From: Jannaschia sp. CCS1
Lineage (GTDB): Bacteria; Pseudomonadota; Alphaproteobacteria; Rhodobacterales; Rhodobacteraceae
NCBI RefSeq assembly: GCF_000013565.1
Contig: NC_007802.1
Location: forward strand, 434,001-498,000
DNA: 64,000 nt
Direction of reading: 5' to 3'
Position numbers and translations under genes: made by a program. Below are positions 61,148 through 64,000 of this stretch, piece by piece (the first letter of the stretch is position 1; every line of letters starts with the position of its first letter). The notes beneath the pieces are model-generated. The model was not told where the DNA came from and did not search any database. It saw only the letters and a program-made list of their open reading frames with translations.

Positions 61148-62578
61148 ATGACGGATACGGGTTCCTCTGACACCAACACCGATACGACCGGCACCAGCAA
61201 GGCCAACACCATGTGGGGCGGCCGGTTTGCGGCGGGTCCCGATGCGATCATGGAGGCCATCAATGCCTCGATCTCATTTGACCAGCGGATGGCGCGCCAG
61301 GATATCGAAGGCTCCCGTGCCCATGCGGCCATGCTCGCCGCCACAGGCATTGTTGAGAGTAGCGATGTCGACGTGATCCGGGAAGGCCTGCTCACGGTCT
61401 TGTCAGAGATTGAGGGTGGCACGTTCCAATATTCCACCGCGCTGGAGGACATCCACATGAATGTGGAGGCCCGTTTGACCGAGATTATCGGCACGCCCGC
61501 TGGCCGCCTGCACACCGCGCGGTCGCGCAATGATCAGGTCGCGACCGATTTCAAGCTGTGGGTTCGGGACCAGATGGATGCCGCGATCAGCGGGATCGAG
61601 GCGTTGCAGCGCGCGCTTCTGGGTCAAGCCGAGGCCGGGGCCGATTGGGTTATGCCCGGGTTCACGCATTTGCAGACTGCGCAGCCGGTCACCTGGGGCC
61701 ATCACATGATGGCCTACGTGGAAATGCTGGGTCGCGATGCGAGCCGGTTCCGGGATGCACGCACACGAATGAACGAGAGCCCACTGGGTGCTGCGGCGCT
61801 CGCGGGTACGTCTTTTCCGATTGACCGGGATATGACGGCTGAGGCGCTCGGGTTTGATCGCCCCTCTGCCAACTCGCTCGACGCCGTGGCCGACCGGGAC
61901 TTTGCGCTCGAATTCCTCTCTGCCGCCTCCATCTGCGCCATGCACCTGTCGCGGTTTGCCGAAGAGCTAGTGATCTGGTCCTCGGCCCAGTTCCGCTTCG
62001 TGGCGCTGAGTGACCGCTTCTCCACCGGATCCTCGATCATGCCGCAGAAGAAGAACCCCGATGCGGCCGAGCTGATCCGCGCCAAGATCGGGCGGATTTT
62101 TGGGGCCAATGTGGCGCTGATGACGGTGATGAAGGGTCTTCCGCTGACCTATTCCAAGGACATGCAGGAAGATAAGGAACAGACGTTTGATGCCGCCGAT
62201 AACCTGATGCTGGCGCTGGCCGCCATGGAAGGCATGGTGCGCGACATGCAGGCCAATGTGCCCTCGCTGGAGGCGGCAGCGTCGAGCGGGTTTTCCACTG
62301 CCACGGACCTTGCCGACTGGTTGGTTCGGGAGTTGAACATGCCGTTCCGGGAGGCCCATCATGTCACGGGCAGTCTGGTAAAACTGGCGGAAGACAAGGG
62401 CTGTGACCTGCCGGATCTGGCGCTGTCTGACATGCACTCCGTCCACGGCGATATCACCGACGGCGTTTTTGACGTGTTGGGCGTGCATAATTCTGTCGCG
62501 TCGCGCACCTCCTATGGCGGCACATCGCCGGTGCAAGTGCGCGAGCAGGTGGCGCGGTGGCGCGACATCCTGGGATAA
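61148..62578 (+). CDS. argH: Argininosuccinate lyase
   Basis: The 476-residue enzyme splits argininosuccinate to arginine and fumarate. Landmarks: [39 protein letters not shown], the signature [16 protein letters not shown] and a final [19 protein letters not shown]. The start ATG at 61148 adds a serine/threonine/aspartate-rich lead ([14 protein letters not shown]) not usual for ArgH; a start at the ATG before WGGRF is possible. It is followed by an LptM-like lipoprotein. Confidence 0.95.
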   Translation: MTDTGSSDTNTDTTGTSKANTMWGGRFAAGPDAIMEAINASISFDQRMARQDIEGSRAHAAMLAATGIVESSDVDVIREGLLTVLSEIEGGTFQYSTALEDIHMNVEARLTEIIGTPAGRLHTARSRNDQVATDFKLWVRDQMDAAISGIEALQRALLGQAEAGADWVMPGFTHLQTAQPVTWGHHMMAYVEMLGRDASRFRDARTRMNESPLGAAALAGTSFPIDRDMTAEALGFDRPSANSLDAVADRDFALEFLSAASICAMHLSRFAEELVIWSSAQFRFVALSDRFSTGSSIMPQKKNPDAAELIRAKIGRIFGANVALMTVMKGLPLTYSKDMQEDKEQTFDAADNLMLALAAMEGMVRDMQANVPSLEAAASSGFSTATDLADWLVRELNMPFREAHHVTGSLVKLAEDKGCDLPDLALSDMHSVHGDITDGVFDVLGVHNSVASRTSYGGTSPVQVREQVARWRDILG

Positions 62579-62660
62579 GCGCCTGCACGCCGATGTGCCG
62601 GTTGTTGCTGGACAGCGGGCGCTGCCCGACCGACACTGCGCTGGATGAAGGAGTTTCCCG

Positions 62661-62804
62661 ATGCGTTATCTTGTTGTCCTGTCCATCCTTGCGCTGACCG
62701 CCTGTGGCGTCGACGGCGCACCCGAACGGCCTGAACGCGCCGCCACGACGCCCGGTCTGTCGATTTCCGGCACGGCTGAAATCGGCATCTCCGGCGCGCT
62801 CTAG
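62661..62804 (+). CDS. LptM-like small lipoprotein
   Basis: The 47-residue protein has a lipoprotein signal (MRYLVVLSILALTAC) with acylated C15 followed by GVDGAPERPERAATTPGLSI. Size and place directly after argH match LptM (YifL)-type lipoproteins, which in E. coli help assemble the LPS translocon LptDE. GAAGGAG precedes the ATG. In many relatives it lies between argH and lysA; lysA here is 16 kb away. Confidence 0.75.
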   Translation: MRYLVVLSILALTACGVDGAPERPERAATTPGLSISGTAEIGISGAL

Positions 62805-62873
62805 GCGCCGCCCCAAACACCGGCCCGCAATCCCAGTTGATCCGGCGCGCGTTCGCGCCTAACCTCAAACGGT

Positions 62874-62909
62874 CCCGGCATCGCACAGGCGTTAGCCGGG
62901 TTTTCATTT
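62874..62909 (+). terminator. Hairpin with T-rich tail before greA
   Basis: CCCGGC (62874-62879) pairs with GCCGGG (62895-62900), followed by TTTTCATTT. It lies 70 bases after the lipoprotein stop and 37 bases before greA, so it may end the argH transcript or act in the greA leader. Confidence 0.6.
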
Positions 62910-62936
62910 GCTCCTGTTCTTTAAAGGCACCGACCG

Positions 62937-63407
62937 ATGGAAAAGATCCCCATGACACCGAAAGGCCTGGAGGCCATGAACGGTGAACTCAAGCAGCTCA
63001 AGAGCGTTGAACGTCCCGCGATCATCAAGGCGATTGCCGAGGCGCGAGAGCATGGGGACCTGTCGGAGAACGCTGAGTATCACTCCGCCAAGGAAAAACA
63101 GTCCTTCATAGAGGGCCGGATCAAGGAGCTTGAGGGCTCTATTTCGCTGGCCCAGGTGATTGATCCCGCGACGCTGTCTGGCGCGATCAAGTTCGGCGCC
63201 ACCGTTGATCTTGTCGACGAAGAGACCGAAGAAGAAAAGACCTACATGATTGTTGGTGAGGCCGAGGCCGATATCGAAAAGGGTCTGCTCAACATCAAAT
63301 CCCCCCTCGCGCGCGCCTTGATCGGCAAGGAGGAGGGCGATAGCGTTGAGGTTCGCACGCCCGGCGGCGCCAAAGGTTTTGAGATCGTCAAGATTTCTTA
63401 TGTCTGA
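62937..63407 (+). CDS. greA: Transcription elongation factor GreA
   Basis: The 156-residue factor rescues backtracked RNA polymerase. It has the N-terminal coiled coil with the acidic tip ([20 protein letters not shown]), and the C-terminal domain [20 protein letters not shown] and [20 protein letters not shown]. The ATG at 62937 gives [14 protein letters not shown]; a start at the second ATG (62952) is possible. AAAGG is just upstream. It stands before an unrelated truncated gene. Confidence 0.96.
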   Translation: MEKIPMTPKGLEAMNGELKQLKSVERPAIIKAIAEAREHGDLSENAEYHSAKEKQSFIEGRIKELEGSISLAQVIDPATLSGAIKFGATVDLVDEETEEEKTYMIVGEAEADIEKGLLNIKSPLARALIGKEEGDSVEVRTPGGAKGFEIVKISYV

Positions 63408-63450
63408 GGCCTACGCCACGACCCTCTGTAACCTGGGGTGACACCAGACG

Positions 63451-64000
63451 ATGACGTCCTCCTCTGAGCCCACATCATCTGCCCCGGCGGCCCCCAAGGC
63501 CGCTCCGACCGCGCTGGACCTTGGCCTTTACGCGCGCTCGGAGGGTGGGCCGCGGATCACGGCGGTGGAGGTGGTGGCCTTTGCCGTCTCCGCCCTCTGG
63601 ATCGTCGCGGTGATCTTTCTCGGGTTCGGATCGACGGAGGAGGGCGGGGCAACGAGCGGTCTGTCGCAGATCCTGTCGATCCTTGCCGTGATCTTGCCCC
63701 TGGCGTTGATCTGGGTCGCGGCCATGGCGGCCCGGACCGCACGCGCCCTGCGGCAGGAGGCGGCGCGCCTGCAAGCCTCCATCGACGCGATGCGCGCGGC
63801 CTATGTGGAACAACAGCAGCGTCACTCGATGGAGATGAAGCCTGAGCTGGCGCAAAAGCTGGACGATCTGGTCGCCGCGCAGCAGGCCGCCGACACCAAA
63901 CTTGCGACATTCACGTCGCTGCGGGTGATGGACCCGGCGGAGTTGCGCGCCGCCGTACCGCCCACCCTGGCGGCGGTTGACATGTCGCAGCCGCAACCGG
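63451..64000 (+). CDS. Membrane protein with coiled coil, unknown, cut by window end
   Basis: At least 183 codons are visible and the gene runs past base 64000. A proline/alanine-rich N-terminus (SSSEPTSSAPAAPKAAPTAL) leads to two membrane helices (VVAFAVSALWIVAVIFLGF and SILAVILPLALIWVAAMAA), then a helical stretch RALRQEAARLQASIDAMRAA and AQKLDDLVAAQQAADTKLA typical of coiled coils. I do not recognise the family. Confidence 0.65.
   Translation, partial: MTSSSEPTSSAPAAPKAAPTALDLGLYARSEGGPRITAVEVVAFAVSALWIVAVIFLGFGSTEEGGATSGLSQILSILAVILPLALIWVAAMAARTARALRQEAARLQASIDAMRAAYVEQQQRHSMEMKPELAQKLDDLVAAQQAADTKLATFTSLRVMDPAELRAAVPPTLAAVDMSQPQP

Noticed and set aside
1-64000. CRISPR arrays, insertion sequences, prophage genes, tRNA and rRNA genes
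   Set aside because: No repeat-spacer pattern, transposase, integrase, phage structural gene or RNA gene could be seen on reading the window.

Overview
The window is a 64 kb stretch of ordinary, gene-dense chromosome from a marine-type alphaproteobacterium of the order Rhodobacterales (roseobacter group). The evidence is high GC in most genes, many ATGA, GTGA and TTGA start/stop overlaps, a three-copy peptide deformylase array next to fmt, an Mcl1-type malyl-CoA lyase, phaA-phaB, DUF1244, DUF2007, DUF465 (YdcH), DUF4175/TIGR02302, ExoD, ETF-QO and an Mn/Fe-independent quinone economy typical of the group. I cannot fix the genus from the sequence alone. I found no rRNA, tRNA, CRISPR array, insertion sequence, prophage or plasmid/phage origin.

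Layout. 1-3 kb: ftsK 3' end, lolA, a lytic transglycosylase lipoprotein, an AEC permease and hspQ. 3.3-6.4 kb: an orphan type I secretion pair (ABC exporter and HlyD adaptor). 6.4-9.7 kb: RidA, a glycerophosphodiesterase, a COG3146 acyltransferase, pterin-4a-carbinolamine dehydratase and a peroxiredoxin. 9.8-15.2 kb: a ferredoxin-reductase-type flavoprotein, rsmD, a HAD phosphatase, recQ and yaaA. 15.3-18.8 kb: DUF1244, N-formylglutamate amidohydrolase, pyruvate kinase and exoD. 19-24 kb: rpmI-rplT, then pheS-[foreign-looking 137-residue gene]-pheT, then ytoQ. 24.2-31.8 kb: a GST, mscL, ald with a divergent Lrp-type regulator, azlCD, mobA with an unassigned partner, an EamA exporter and a PatB-type C-S lyase. 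32-34.4 kb: def-def-def-fmt. 34.4-40.1 kb: mcl1, a LytS-type membrane protein, accA, a PPOX flavoprotein and plsC. 40.1-46.7 kb: ftsEX, a zinc-ribbon membrane protein, the TIGR02302 giant and lysA. 46.7-54.9 kb: a quinone reductase, ETF-QO, a TPR protein, ispE, polyprenyl diphosphate synthase, DUF2007, a tRNA methyltransferase and ydcH. 55-58.7 kb: a LysR regulator, three tiny unannotatable genes, phaB and phaA. 58.8-64 kb: an EAL protein, tag, a TlpA-like thioredoxin, argH with an LptM-like lipoprotein, greA and a truncated membrane protein.

Functionally the region is mainly housekeeping: translation start and end processing (def, fmt, L35, L20, PheRS, rsmD, greA), envelope growth (lolA, ftsEX, plsC, lysA, transglycosylase, exoD), isoprenoid and quinone supply (ispE, polyprenyl synthase, ETF-QO), and carbon storage and acyl-CoA metabolism (phaA, phaB, accA, mcl1).

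The least ordinary items are four. A roughly 50 percent GC gene with a C-terminal membrane anchor is inserted between pheS and pheT. The third peptide deformylase has lost both its catalytic cysteine and its catalytic glutamate. A cluster of three very short genes lies beside a LysR regulator. A 5TM LytS-like membrane protein ends in what looks like a decayed GGDEF domain. I saw no clear candidate for a wholly new multi-gene system.
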